64,000 nucleotides of DNA from Sphingomonas natans (lineage in GTDB: Bacteria > Pseudomonadota > Alphaproteobacteria > Sphingomonadales > Sphingomonadaceae). The notes under the pieces were generated by a model. That model worked only from the letters and a program-made list of their open reading frames with translations, was not told where the DNA came from and did not search any database. The stretch's first letter is position 1. Every line of letters starts with the position of its first letter. The stretch is taken from the NCBI RefSeq assembly GCF_030546695.1, contig NZ_JAUOTP010000002.1, positions 186,001 to 250,000 on the forward strand, given 5' to 3'. Shown in pieces: positions 9,501 to 17,416 of the stretch. A program made the position numbers and the translations under genes.

Positions 9501-10970
9501 CCGTTCCGCCACAATGTCAGCTATTTTGGGATCGACGCGGATCAGTTGCCTCTTAAGCAACCAAAGCTTGCCGCAGACTTGTTCGACGAGATTGCAACAC
9601 TTTTCGCGGAGGGCGCTCTCCGTCCGCTACCACACCGGACGTTCGATTATGCTGATGCCGAGAGTGCATTCCGGCTCATGCAGAGCGCCGGCCATATCGG
9701 CAAGATCGTGCTTACGCCGGGGCCGGTGGCGCCGCGTCGCATAACGACCGCTTGCACCTTCGCCGCGGGACCAGGCGTCTATGTCGTCACGGGCGGGCTC
9801 GACGGATTTGGTCGCGAGGCAGCCCGCTGGCTAGCCCGCAATGGTGCGCGCAAGATTGGCCTGCTGTCCCGCCGCGGACCCGCCATTGAGGGCGCCGACG
9901 CCCTCCTCGCGGACTTCGCTCAAATGGGAGTCGCTGCCAAGGCCTATGCTGTCGATGTCGCTGACGAGGCGAAGCTGGCCACCACGCTCGATATGATCCG
10001 CGCAGATCTGGGACCGATCTCGGGAGTGGTCCACGCAGCCGTTGCTATGGACGACGCGCTCCTCAGTGCATTGGATGCCGGACGCTTCGAGCGCGCGCTG
10101 GCCCCGAAGCTCCGGGGCGCCCTGGCGCTAGACCGGCTGACCCGCCAGGATCCAATCGACCTGTTCCTGTTATTCTCTTCAGTAACGACACCGCTCGGCA
10201 ATCCGGGCCAGGGCAATTATGTCGCCGCCAATGCCGCGATAGAGGCGCTTGCCGAGCGCCGTCACGCAGAAGGGCTGCCCGCGCTTGCCATCCAATGGGG
10301 GCCGATCGGAGACGCCGGCTATCTCGCCCGCGAACTCCAAGTAAGCGAGATGCTGACCAAACAGCTCGGTGGCGCGCATCTCTCCGCACAGGAGGCTCTC
10401 AATCGCATACCGACATTGCTGGCTTCCGGGATTCCGGTCGCGGGTGTCGCAACGGTGCGCTGGGGCGCCATGAAGAGCCGCCTACCGCTCGTCGCCTCCC
10501 CCCTCTTCTCGGAGATGGCATTGTCCGGAACCGACGAAGCAGGCGAGATTGATCTCGCGGCCCTGCTTTCTGATCTCAGTCCGGAGGAAGCGCGCGAGCG
10601 CGTCACCGCCCTACTCGTCGAGGAGGTCGCGCGGATCATGAAGCTTGCGCCAGAACGCGTCGAGGCACAGCGCCCGCTCGCCGAGCTTGGCATGGACAGT
10701 CTGATGGCAGTCGAGCTTCGCCTTGCCGTCGAACATCGCTTTGGCCTGTCGATCCCGCTGCTTGCCCTGTCCGAAGGCGCGACGCTGTCGGCGATGGCTG
10801 GACGGATCATCCGCGGCTTGGGAAGCGAAGGGGATGGCGCCCCGACCGACGAGACGTCGAAGCTCTTGGAGCGCCTTGCTCTTCACGAAGGGTCCAGCGG
10901 CATCCCCACCGCAGAGGCAATACCGGCTGCGGAGCCCGGTATGGCCGCAGTTGCCGCGGGAGCGCCTTGA
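3531..10970 (+). CDS. Type I polyketide/fatty acid synthase, RkpA-like
   Basis: A 2479-residue fully reducing single-module synthase. The order is KS (about 34-455; catalytic C203, H338, H376), AT (about 568-860; GHSVGE with S659, and AFHS with H765, suggesting malonyl use), DH (about 930-1200; H962 and D1125 in LLDGALQ), a methyltransferase-like region (about 1400-1560), ER (about 1740-2060; glycine-rich loop near 1884), KR (about 2080-2290; Y2230) and ACP (serine S2390 in GMDSL). The methyltransferase region reads LEVGARRGR instead of a glycine-rich SAM loop and is probably inactive. No thioesterase is present. The next gene is an alpha-oxoamine synthase that can release a thioester by decarboxylative condensation with an amino acid. 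Architecture and context match S. meliloti RkpA, implicated in the capsule lipid. The start lacks a clear Shine-Dalgarno sequence. Confidence 0.9.
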   Translation: MALSVEPCRSVVLNRSRHDFGVSGGDDEASQAGAIAIVGAACRLPGAPDLDSFWQLLIEGRDAVTEIPDDRWNKAQLLHPEKGHRGKAYTFAAGTLGDVSGFDPAFFGISPREATQMDPQQRLLLELAYEAIEDAGIDMVELAGRNVGVFVGGSSWDYLNLNVADVSTTDPYSMIGVTLSILSNRISHVFDLHGPSFTIDTACSSSLVALHQACEAIRAGQIEAAIVGGVSLLLAPQSFVGFCAASMLSPKGRCHAFGADADGYVRSEGGGIVILKPLADAIAAGDPVRAVIRGTGVNSDGRTTGLSLPNRDAQAALLTQVYGRFGIDPESLSYLEAHGTGTQAGDPIEANALGSVLGRPRTNPLPIGSVKTNIGHLEAGSGMAGLLKAMLVAQHGAIPPSLHSAAANPNIAFDELNLRLAHDLEPLPEGRRTIGINSFGFGGTNAHAVLESRSLFSVAEKDVRRPSGDGVRRDDALEVLPPLLLAARSDAALVAVATQWRDVIRRTAHDRPALAALFRGAARHRSQHKRRLVALGADASELDAALSAHIETRAHSRLVTNTAVAGKIAFIFSGNGSQWAGMASDAMAGSAAFRNALSMVDAALRPHLGWSVIDMLAAADADRLRNTDVAQPSLFAVQVALTIALRDYGIEAQAAMGHSVGEVAAAWASGALDLESAARVISARSRAQQARHGIGAMAVLGFGAENAAKALAEAGFDLRGIEIAAHNSGAAVTVAGPIDVIEALEEESKARGWRFTRLDLDYAFHSAAMDPIESDIRADLADLAPGKSDTLFVSTVTGQALDGTELDAGYWWRNVRQPVLFAEAAKALVADGYRIFVEVGPHPVVQAYLNDALRLGDKEGRVVPTLSRRPIKHDPIAAIAARVHAAGGDIRGGAVFADMAELQGLPRYPWQRERFWVPRTNESTDPATVPYDHPLLGQRVGPQPLEWVRHLGIEQLPWLADHVVGGAAVMPAAAMLDLALAAARQRKPGALALELLEVEIGRALVLEPHVMRELRLRVSAATGEFEFASHPRLTDDPWTIHMSGRLVESDSLASSGSVTATETAASAHLSGASLYALASRLGLDYGPAFRVVDSIDITGEDSAVVRFCDAPDLGAGYLLAPNLLDGALQGLLALAADRLGEDMGVLPWRFGRIRLLTPEGAVPVEARLAVTRVGPRSVRANVALIDAGGAIIAELVDCWFVRVAMSRGSRNDEHYFHPALVTSQLRGSVAATAELSIATVIGSIAEPAVEEGRLLADAFASAIAAETLRSLVPGSGRLFPQDLFRTGQVSPESRPQFDQLLRWLAADGLAEQDGDGSWSFATQDLPPSDAILRTLLYDAPLAVADVALLSLAGQTLPVLLRDGSGVAPALPPALWDQFLSDSPSGEAGIEALVAAVVRAVASRPKGHPFRILEVGARRGRLSRELLRRLDDPELRLVAATTPDDLPALAEALSSEPRAGAIGWSPGETLDDDPFDLIVGMHSLSLADDGGANVASLAAPLAPGGFVLLAEPGANRVWPLLRPFLAPPSDAGRWTALLARAGFESLQSRPIAGGLWPMDLIAGKLSRVQSAAPAPTRPIHVVSADGDELAEAIAGRVDREVRVCGLDDIGTITGAVAIVFGTRLPRLEERLALIAGLSALPIDAKHDITLIVHGRADGDTDAAALMGARRVLANEAAHVRLRLVRLDPDLPLDAAAAYAAAELASPDDENEIAWTTHGRVVTRVRNGLPDAEAVKSGALRLAIQRPGLLDSLGWQEGDVTAPKANEVAIEVKAAGLNFRDVMWSMGLLPDEALLDGFAGPTLGLECAGLVTAVGEGVTAFAPGDRVMAFAPASLSTRTVTAAHAIMRMPAGLDFAAAATVPVAFLTVAYSLGHLARITSGETVLVHGGAGGVGLAAIQYALHRGARVLATAGSPAKRALLQNLGVEAVLDSRSLSFGDDVMRLTGGEGVDVVLNSLSGEAMRRSLGLVKPFGRFLELGKRDFYENSSVGLRPFRHNVSYFGIDADQLPLKQPKLAADLFDEIATLFAEGALRPLPHRTFDYADAESAFRLMQSAGHIGKIVLTPGPVAPRRITTACTFAAGPGVYVVTGGLDGFGREAARWLARNGARKIGLLSRRGPAIEGADALLADFAQMGVAAKAYAVDVADEAKLATTLDMIRADLGPISGVVHAAVAMDDALLSALDAGRFERALAPKLRGALALDRLTRQDPIDLFLLFSSVTTPLGNPGQGNYVAANAAIEALAERRHAEGLPALAIQWGPIGDAGYLARELQVSEMLTKQLGGAHLSAQEALNRIPTLLASGIPVAGVATVRWGAMKSRLPLVASPLFSEMALSGTDEAGEIDLAALLSDLSPEEARERVTALLVEEVARIMKLAPERVEAQRPLAELGMDSLMAVELRLAVEHRFGLSIPLLALSEGATLSAMAGRIIRGLGSEGDGAPTDETSKLLERLALHEGSSGIPTAEAIPAAEPGMAAVAAGAP

Positions 10971-10979
10971 TCTGGCCGC

Positions 10980-12353
10980 ATGCTCGTGCGACCGATCCTC
11001 CATATGACTGATTCCTTCGGACTTTCCGGCGCTGCCAAGGCCCAGCTCCTTGCGCGGCTCTCGGCGCGGCAACCCGGGCCACATATTGAAGCTCTTCCGG
11101 AGCCACGTGCGCCCTTAGGCCGCAGCGACGTCGCAGGCGACATCGCGATGGTCCAGCGGGCGGGCGATGCACTCGGAATCGCCAATCCCTATTTTCGCGT
11201 CCACGAAGGCATCGCCGGGGCCCGATCGACGATAGAGGGCCAAATCTACGATAACTTCGTGTCCTACAATTATCTCGGCCTCAACGGGAGTCCGCGGGTC
11301 TCCGACGCCGCAAAGAACGCGATCGATCGTTACGGCACCTCTGTTTCGGCAAGTCGTATTGTCTCGGGCGAGCGCCCGATCCATCTGGCGCTGGAGGAGA
11401 AGCTCGCCGCCATTTACCGGACCGAGGATGCGCTGACGTTGGTCAGCGGCCACGCGACGAATGTCACCGTCATCGGCCATCTCGTCGGCCGCGGCGACCT
11501 GATCGTGCATGATGCGCTGTCGCACAATAGCATCGTCCAGGGGGCGCTGCTGAGCGGCGCCCAGCGAATTGCCTTCCCGCACAACGACATGGACGAGCTG
11601 GATCGTCTGCTCGGACAGGCGCGGTCGGGTGCCGATCGAGCCCTGATCGTGGTCGAAGGCCATTACAGCATGGACGGCGACATTCCCGACTTGGCCCGCC
11701 TGATCACAATCGCCCGCCGCCACCGCGCGCACATCATGGTCGATGAGGCACATTCGCTCGGCGTGCTGGGCACCAAGGGCCACGGCATCTTCGAGCATTC
11801 CGATGTTGATCCCGGCGAGATCGATGTGTGGATGGGCACGCTATCCAAGACCCTTTCGGGCTGCGGTGGCTACATCGCCGGCAGTCGCCAGCTCATCGAA
11901 TATTTGCGCTATTCGGCCCCGGGCTTCGTATATTCGGTCGGCCTGCCACCCCCCATCGCCGCCGCCGCGCTGGCCAGCTTGGAGATGATGGCAGCCGAGC
12001 CTGAGCGGATCGCCCGGCTCCAGGCGAACAGCGCACGTTTCCTCAAGACGGCTCGCGCGCACGGCCTCGATACTGGACTGTCGATTGGCAGCGCGATCGT
12101 GCCTGTAATGACTGGCAGTTCGATCGTAGCTGCTCGGGCTGCCGACGCGCTGTTCGCGCGAGGCATCAATGTCCAGCCGATCATCTATCCCGCTGTGCCA
12201 GAACAGGGCGCGCGGCTGCGCTTCTTCATCTCGAGCCTCCACGAGCAGGAACAGCTCGATCGTGTTGCTAGGAGCGTCGCCGAAACGATCGCTGAATTAC
12301 GCGATATGCCAGTCGATCTCACTGATCTGGCGAACCGGCTTGCGGCGCGATAG
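10980..12353 (+). CDS. Alpha-oxoamine synthase (AONS/SPT-like), RkpG-like
   Basis: A 457-residue PLP-dependent enzyme of the alpha-oxoamine synthase family (8-amino-7-oxononanoate synthase, serine palmitoyltransferase). It has the VDEAHSLGVLG block with D255 and H258 and the PLP lysine K290 in GTLSKTLSGCGGY. Family members condense an acyl thioester with an amino acid, releasing CO2, to give an aminoketone. Nine nt after the PKS and without any biotin gene nearby, it most likely takes its acyl chain from the PKS ACP, giving a sphingoid-like base. It also resembles RkpG, which is needed for capsule in S. meliloti. Which amino acid is used cannot be read from sequence. A second in-frame ATG at 11004 is an alternative start. 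Confidence 0.85.
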   Translation: MLVRPILHMTDSFGLSGAAKAQLLARLSARQPGPHIEALPEPRAPLGRSDVAGDIAMVQRAGDALGIANPYFRVHEGIAGARSTIEGQIYDNFVSYNYLGLNGSPRVSDAAKNAIDRYGTSVSASRIVSGERPIHLALEEKLAAIYRTEDALTLVSGHATNVTVIGHLVGRGDLIVHDALSHNSIVQGALLSGAQRIAFPHNDMDELDRLLGQARSGADRALIVVEGHYSMDGDIPDLARLITIARRHRAHIMVDEAHSLGVLGTKGHGIFEHSDVDPGEIDVWMGTLSKTLSGCGGYIAGSRQLIEYLRYSAPGFVYSVGLPPPIAAAALASLEMMAAEPERIARLQANSARFLKTARAHGLDTGLSIGSAIVPVMTGSSIVAARAADALFARGINVQPIIYPAVPEQGARLRFFISSLHEQEQLDRVARSVAETIAELRDMPVDLTDLANRLAAR

Positions 12354-12377
12354 GAGACGGCGCCGGTAAGGTACTGG

Positions 12378-13607
12378 ATGTCAATGTCGTCCTCATCGAC
12401 CCAAGAGCCCGAGATTATCCTCGATTTATCGCGCCTGTTGTCCCGCGTTTTCCACGCGACGCCGACGGGAGTGGATCGCTGCGAGATGGCCTACGCTCGG
12501 GGATTCCTGGCTGCGGCGCCACAGCGACTCCGCTTTGCTGCAGTCCATCCCAGCGGATTTTACGGCAGGATTCCAAGCGCCAGCGTGCTGCGCTTTCTCG
12601 ATGCAACAGAAGAGAGGTGGGATCATCAAGGCTTTGCGTCCGTCTGGGAGATGCGCCGCTTTGCGATGAGCACCCTGACCGCTCTTCGCCCACGGATACA
12701 TCAGCGCGCGCCCGACGCGCCACGACCATTCTACGTTCAGGCGTCCCCTAACAATCTGACAAAACCAGATCTCGTGGCCAGCATTCTTAAACGAGAGCGC
12801 GCGCGATTCGTTTGTCTCGTCCACGATTTGATCCCCCTCCAATATCCTGAATATGCCCGGCCCGGGGGTGCGGCAGAGCATAACGTTCGCATTCGGACGA
12901 TCCTAGATTATGCGGACGGGGTGATTGCCAATTCTCAGGCGACGCTGGAAGCGCTCCAGCCGTGGATGCATATTGTCGGCCGGGAGCCGGCAACCGTTGT
13001 TGCTCATCTTGGCACGCACCTGCACCAGCAGGCAAACTCTCCCCGACGGCCGAATGCCCGCCCTTATTTCGTCTGTATCGGGACCATAGAGCCACGAAAA
13101 AATCATCTGCTGCTGCTCAACCTGTGGCGACGCATGGCCGAGGAGTACGGCGCGCTCGCGATACCGCGCCTGATCATCATCGGGCGCCGCGGCTGGGAAA
13201 ACGAGCAGGTGGTCGATATGCTAGAGCGTTGCCCGGCTCTGAAAGACTGCGTCGAGGAGGAGGGACGGCTTTCCGATAGAGAAGTCGCCGCGCTGTTGCC
13301 GGGCGCGTGCGCGTTATTGATGCCGTCCTTCGCCGAAGGATATGGCATGCCGATTGCGGAAGCCCTCAGCCTGGGCGTGCCAGTCATTTGCAGCGATCTT
13401 CCGGTGTTTCGTGAAGCGGGAAGCGGCATACCGGAATATCTCGATCCCCTCGACGGGATGGGGTGGCTTCGCGCCGTCTCAGATTATGCGCAGCCCGACG
13501 GCAAAGATCGAATGGCGCAGTTAGAGCGTCTTAAGCGATGGGCGGCGCCTACGTGGCCCCAGCATATCGCCATCGCTCTCAAACTGTTGCATAGGACCCG
13601 TGCATGA
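12378..13607 (+). CDS. Glycosyltransferase family 4
   Basis: A 409-residue GT-B glycosyltransferase of family 4. The C-terminal domain has the usual hinge block IGTIEPRKNH, and the nucleotide-sugar site SFAEGYGMPIAEALSLG near residues 316-332. The N-terminal domain carries VHDLIPLQYPEY, typical of mannosyl/rhamnosyl-transferase-like members. Cytoplasmic, probably adding a capsule residue. The start ATG follows AAGG by 7 nt. Its stop overlaps kpsM by 4 nt (ATGA), so translation is probably coupled to the exporter permease. The donor sugar cannot be assigned. Confidence 0.85.
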   Translation: MSMSSSSTQEPEIILDLSRLLSRVFHATPTGVDRCEMAYARGFLAAAPQRLRFAAVHPSGFYGRIPSASVLRFLDATEERWDHQGFASVWEMRRFAMSTLTALRPRIHQRAPDAPRPFYVQASPNNLTKPDLVASILKRERARFVCLVHDLIPLQYPEYARPGGAAEHNVRIRTILDYADGVIANSQATLEALQPWMHIVGREPATVVAHLGTHLHQQANSPRRPNARPYFVCIGTIEPRKNHLLLLNLWRRMAEEYGALAIPRLIIIGRRGWENEQVVDMLERCPALKDCVEEEGRLSDREVAALLPGACALLMPSFAEGYGMPIAEALSLGVPVICSDLPVFREAGSGIPEYLDPLDGMGWLRAVSDYAQPDGKDRMAQLERLKRWAAPTWPQHIAIALKLLHRTRA

Positions 13608-14422
13608 GTACCCGCCCCCTGACCGCCGCGCGTGAAACGACGTTTCTAGAAGCGCTTGCTACCCAAGCGCGCGTCATCGGGGCGCTGATTTTGCGCGAAC
13701 TTCATACGCGCTATGGCCGGGAGAATGTCGGCTACCTCTGGATGATCGGCGAGCCGATGCTCCTTGCAACCGTGATCGGCTCACTCCACGGGGCCAGTGG
13801 ACATGGCAATCCGTACGGTGGCGACATGAAGCCCGTGCCCTTCGCGGTTCTGGGCTACACGACATTCATTCTGTTCCGGGGAATCGTCAATCGCGCAGAA
13901 GGCGGTGTCGAGGCCAATGCATCGCTTCTCTACCACAAACAAGTTACCGTGTTCGATATCAATCTGGCCCGGGGATTTCTTGAGTTTGCAGGCGGTTTCG
14001 CAACATTCGCCATATTGATGAGCTTGCTCGTTCTCGTTGGCATGGCAGACTGGCCTGCGCGCCCACTACCGCTCCTGATGGCATGGTTTCTTATGTTCTG
14101 GTATGCAATGGGTCACGCCTTTCTTATTTCGGCGATCACCTATGAAAATCGGACGGTCGGCCGGCTTGTCCATCCCTATAGTTATTTCATGGTCGGGTTA
14201 TCCGGTGCGTTTCTGCCATTGCACTGGCTCCCGCATCCCTATCGGGAATGGCTCGCCTGGGTGCCATTGACGAGCGTTTTTGAACTGGTGCGATACGGCT
14301 GGTTCCAATCTGCTAATTTGGACGAATTTTCAGGTCGGTACTTGATCGGCTCCTGTATGGTGCTGACGTGGGTTGGCCTCGTCATGATGCGTAGACTGCG
14401 CGAGCATATCCATCTGGCTTGA
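13604..14422 (+). CDS. kpsM: Capsule ABC exporter permease KpsM
   Basis: A 272-residue ABC-2 type inner-membrane permease of group 2/3 capsule exporters. The N-terminus has the amphipathic RVIGALILRELHTRYG block that precedes the first membrane helix, followed by about six hydrophobic segments, the last ending near residue 265. Length matches KpsM/BexB/CtrC. It should pair with the KpsT ATPase encoded far away at 51952-52614 on the opposite strand, and moves lipid-linked polysaccharide to the periplasmic face. It overlaps the upstream GT4 by 4 nt and lies just before kpsE. Confidence 0.88.
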   Translation: MSTRPLTAARETTFLEALATQARVIGALILRELHTRYGRENVGYLWMIGEPMLLATVIGSLHGASGHGNPYGGDMKPVPFAVLGYTTFILFRGIVNRAEGGVEANASLLYHKQVTVFDINLARGFLEFAGGFATFAILMSLLVLVGMADWPARPLPLLMAWFLMFWYAMGHAFLISAITYENRTVGRLVHPYSYFMVGLSGAFLPLHWLPHPYREWLAWVPLTSVFELVRYGWFQSANLDEFSGRYLIGSCMVLTWVGLVMMRRLREHIHLA

Positions 14423-14455
14423 AGTCGGTATCGGTTGAGGATCATAGGTAACGCG

Positions 14456-15628
14456 ATGAATATGCATGGCATTATGAAGCCGGCGTTGGACGAAACGGAT
14501 CTTCGTCGATCGAGTACGCTCGACAATGTCAAACGCTGGATCTGGCAACGCCGCGTATTCGGACTGTTTGTGGCTTTTCCGACGATCGTATTGGCTGCAT
14601 ATTTGTTTTTGATCGCGTCCGATCAGTACGAGTCGGAAGCGCATTTCATCGTCAAGTCGGCCAATACCACTACGGTGCCAGGCACCGGCATTTCTCAAGC
14701 ATTGAGCATGGTGACCGGTTCCACCTCATCAAGCGGTGATGCAACGAGTGTTGCCGATTACCTGACGTCGCACGATGCAGTCTCTGCACTTCGCGCGAAG
14801 CTCGGCCTCGTCGAACGGTTTCATCGCCCTGAGATCGATTACTTAAGCCGGCTCCGGAAGGATGATCCCACGCCAGAGCAACTTTTGAAATATTATCGCA
14901 AGCAAGTCGCTGTCCATTATGATGGCGACACCGGTATTACGACGGTCAAAGTACATGCCTTCACGCCCACAGACTCTTATGCGATCGTTCGCCGATTGCT
15001 CGAACTGGGTGAACAACGCGTCAATTTCCTCAACCATCGATCCTATAACGATGCGATAGAGACATCGCGCAAGCAGCTCGCCGATGCGGAGGCTGCCCTC
15101 GCGAATGCGCAAGGCCGGCTGACCAGTTACCGACAGACGCGGCGTGATATCGATCCCGAGGTTTCCGGACGTGCGCAGATCGGTCTCGTTTCCACGCTGA
15201 CCGGTCAGCTCTCGGGCGCCCGCGCGCAATTGTCCGCCATGGGATCGATGATCGATCACAACAGTCCTCAGTATCGTGCGCTGGCTTCGCATGTGTCCGC
15301 ACTCGAGGCGCAACTCGCCGCGCAATCGGGAAGGCTAACCGGGGGCAGCAACACAATCGCGGCGGGCATCGGCGGCTATGAAGACCTGCAAATCCGTCAG
15401 CAGTTTCTCGCCAAGCGATACGAGGCGGCTGCAGCGAGCCTCGACAAGGCGCAGGACCAGGCCCTGCGGCAGCAGCTTTATCTGGTCCGCGTCGTGGATG
15501 CCAACATGCCGGTCAAGGCGCTCTTCCCCGAGCGGTGGAAGATCCTTGCGACCGTCACGATCGCGCTGCTCCTTGCTTATTCGATTGGCTGGCTGATCGT
15601 CGCCGGTGTCCGTGAGCACGCGGCCTGA
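14456..15628 (+). CDS. kpsE: Capsule export inner-membrane adaptor KpsE
   Basis: A 390-residue polysaccharide co-polymerase/membrane-periplasmic adaptor (PCP-3) of the KpsE/BexC/CtrB type. One membrane helix lies near residues 35-58 and a second at the C-terminus (about 361-383). A long periplasmic coiled-coil region with many Gln/Ala/Arg heptads lies between them. It links the KpsM/KpsT transporter to the outer-membrane channel. I chose ATG 14456 (AGGT 6 nt upstream) over the in-frame TTG at 14435. It is 33 nt downstream of kpsM. Confidence 0.88.
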   Translation: MNMHGIMKPALDETDLRRSSTLDNVKRWIWQRRVFGLFVAFPTIVLAAYLFLIASDQYESEAHFIVKSANTTTVPGTGISQALSMVTGSTSSSGDATSVADYLTSHDAVSALRAKLGLVERFHRPEIDYLSRLRKDDPTPEQLLKYYRKQVAVHYDGDTGITTVKVHAFTPTDSYAIVRRLLELGEQRVNFLNHRSYNDAIETSRKQLADAEAALANAQGRLTSYRQTRRDIDPEVSGRAQIGLVSTLTGQLSGARAQLSAMGSMIDHNSPQYRALASHVSALEAQLAAQSGRLTGGSNTIAAGIGGYEDLQIRQQFLAKRYEAAAASLDKAQDQALRQQLYLVRVVDANMPVKALFPERWKILATVTIALLLAYSIGWLIVAGVREHAA

Positions 15629-15653
15629 GGCCGGCCTTCGTTCGGGGTCGGAA

Positions 15654-16232
15654 ATGAGCAGCGAAGCAGCTGTCCCCAGACCGGCGGCCTTTCTCGATCG
15701 GGACGGCGTGATTAACATCGACAATGGTTATACCTACCGTCCCGAGATGCTCGTCTTCACGCCGACCGCGATCGAGGCGATCCGCAATCTTAATCAGGCG
15801 GGATATCTCGTCATCGTCGTCACGAACCAATCCGGCGTTGCGCGCGGGCTTTACAGCGTCTCAGATATCGAGCGATTTCACGAAGCGATGCAGGCAGAAT
15901 TGCGTCGGCACGGCGGTTGGATCGATGCATTCTATTATTGTGCGTATCACCCGAACGGAATCGTAGCGGAATTCGCACGCGAACACGAGGATCGGAAGCC
16001 AAGCCCCGGCATGCTCATTCGGGCGATGAACGAGTGGCCAATCGATCCGAAACTCAGCTTCATGGTCGGCGACAAAGATAGCGATGTCGAAGCCGCACAC
16101 AGAGCGGGTATCGCAGAAATCAAGGTGCCGGCCAACGTTTGCGATCTCGCTGCGACGGTTTACCCCTTGATTTCGAAATTGGACAGGCGCGCCATTCGCA
16201 CAGCCGGAGAGATGCATGACCCTCGAAGCTGA
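15654..16232 (+). CDS. gmhB: D,D-heptose 1,7-bisphosphate phosphatase GmhB
   Basis: A 192-residue HAD-superfamily phosphatase, matching the length of E. coli GmhB. It removes the 7-phosphate from D-glycero-D-manno-heptose 1,7-bisphosphate on the way to ADP-heptose. FLDRDGVIN is the catalytic Asp motif, VVTNQSGVARG is motif II, RKPSPGM follows the loop, and MVGDKDSD is motif IV. The zinc-binding loop is altered: E. coli has CPHH...CDC, while here the sequence reads CAYH...HED, so the two distal cysteines are gone. GTG 15606 gives a 16-residue extension overlapping kpsE; ATG 15654 fits the family length. hldE is two genes downstream. Confidence 0.85.
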   Translation: MSSEAAVPRPAAFLDRDGVINIDNGYTYRPEMLVFTPTAIEAIRNLNQAGYLVIVVTNQSGVARGLYSVSDIERFHEAMQAELRRHGGWIDAFYYCAYHPNGIVAEFAREHEDRKPSPGMLIRAMNEWPIDPKLSFMVGDKDSDVEAAHRAGIAEIKVPANVCDLAATVYPLISKLDRRAIRTAGEMHDPRS

Positions 16233-17403
16233 TCCAGCCCAAGGTGCGAATCTTGAAGCCTACCACGAAGCAGTCGTCGAGCGGGCGCTCCCATTGTGGG
16301 CGGATGACGGCTTCGATCGACAACGTAATCGCTTCCGCGAGCGACTGGACTGGGGGGGCAAGCCTGTCGACGTCCCGCACCGGAGCATGGTTCAAGCACG
16401 CCAGATCTACGTTTTTGCTCATGCGGCGAAGTTAGGGTGGTTTCCCGACGGCGGCCCACTTGCCGAAGCGGCGATGAGTTCGCTCATTCGAACCTTTGGC
16501 AGGGACAGCGACGGCACCACCTTCTTTCTCTTCTCCGCCGATGAGAATGGGAGCATCGTCTCCGACGTGCGAGACGCTTATGCTCACGCATTCGTTCTGT
16601 TCGCCATTGCTTCGCTCTATCAGCTCAACAACGACCCCAGGCTGCTCGATCTGGCCGATCGTATCGTCTCCTTCATCGACAGAAATCTCGAGGATCCGAG
16701 CCATGGCGGCTTATTCGATTCGCTTCCGCTAAGGGACGGCATCAAGCGGCAGAATCCGCTGATGCACCTGCTCGAGGCATATCTTTTTCTGGACTCGGCG
16801 GCTTCAGGCCGCGGCTATATCGATCGCGCATCGGCGATTATCGACCTTTTTAAGCAGCGGCTCTTCAAAGCCCAACCTGGCGTCCTGCTAGAATATTTCG
16901 AGGCGGATTGGCGGCCGCATCCCGATCCGATCAGGGCATCCGTATTCGAGCCCGGCCACCATTTCGAGTGGGTGTGGCTTCTCGATCGCTTTGAGCAGGT
17001 TACGGGCGCGGACCAGAGTAGCTGGATTGAGGCACTGTATCGCACAGCATGCGAAAGCGGCTTCGCGCCCAACCAGCTCATCTTGGATGAAGTCGACACG
17101 GCGATGCTGCCAGTGAAGTGCTCGCATCGGGTGTGGCCGCACACCGAAGCGATCAAGGCCGCTGTTGCCCGCCACGAAAGGGGAGATCGTTCCGCGGCAG
17201 CGTTCGCCGATCGGATGGCCGGCCGGCTCTTGCAGCACTTTCTGGACCGCCCTTTCGCAGGCGGATGGCTCGACCATCTCGATCGTGGCGGCCGGGCTCT
17301 CGTCGATTATGTACCCGCGAGTTCTCTGTACCACCTGTTCCTCGCGGCCACCGAGGCCATGCGGATTACGTCAGTCGCCTCTCGCCTCCAGCCGACGATC
17401 TGA
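16216..17403 (+). CDS. AGE-family sugar epimerase/isomerase
   Basis: A 395-residue (alpha/alpha)6-barrel protein of the N-acylglucosamine 2-epimerase/mannose isomerase family. Recognisable blocks are RSMVQARQIYVFAHAA near residue 57, DAYAHAFVLFA near residue 118, and SHRVWPHTEAIKA near residue 298. Family members catalyse 2-epimerisation of N-acylglucosamine or aldose-ketose isomerisation (D-mannose/fructose, YihS). The gene overlaps gmhB by 17 nt and lies 13 nt before hldE, inside a heptose-nucleotide set that lacks gmhA. It might therefore act in heptose supply, but this is inference. The ATG at 16216 has GGAGA about 6 nt upstream. Confidence 0.8.
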   Translation: MTLEADPAQGANLEAYHEAVVERALPLWADDGFDRQRNRFRERLDWGGKPVDVPHRSMVQARQIYVFAHAAKLGWFPDGGPLAEAAMSSLIRTFGRDSDGTTFFLFSADENGSIVSDVRDAYAHAFVLFAIASLYQLNNDPRLLDLADRIVSFIDRNLEDPSHGGLFDSLPLRDGIKRQNPLMHLLEAYLFLDSAASGRGYIDRASAIIDLFKQRLFKAQPGVLLEYFEADWRPHPDPIRASVFEPGHHFEWVWLLDRFEQVTGADQSSWIEALYRTACESGFAPNQLILDEVDTAMLPVKCSHRVWPHTEAIKAAVARHERGDRSAAAFADRMAGRLLQHFLDRPFAGGWLDHLDRGGRALVDYVPASSLYHLFLAATEAMRITSVASRLQPTI

Positions 17404-17416
17404 GTATCGGTGCGCG

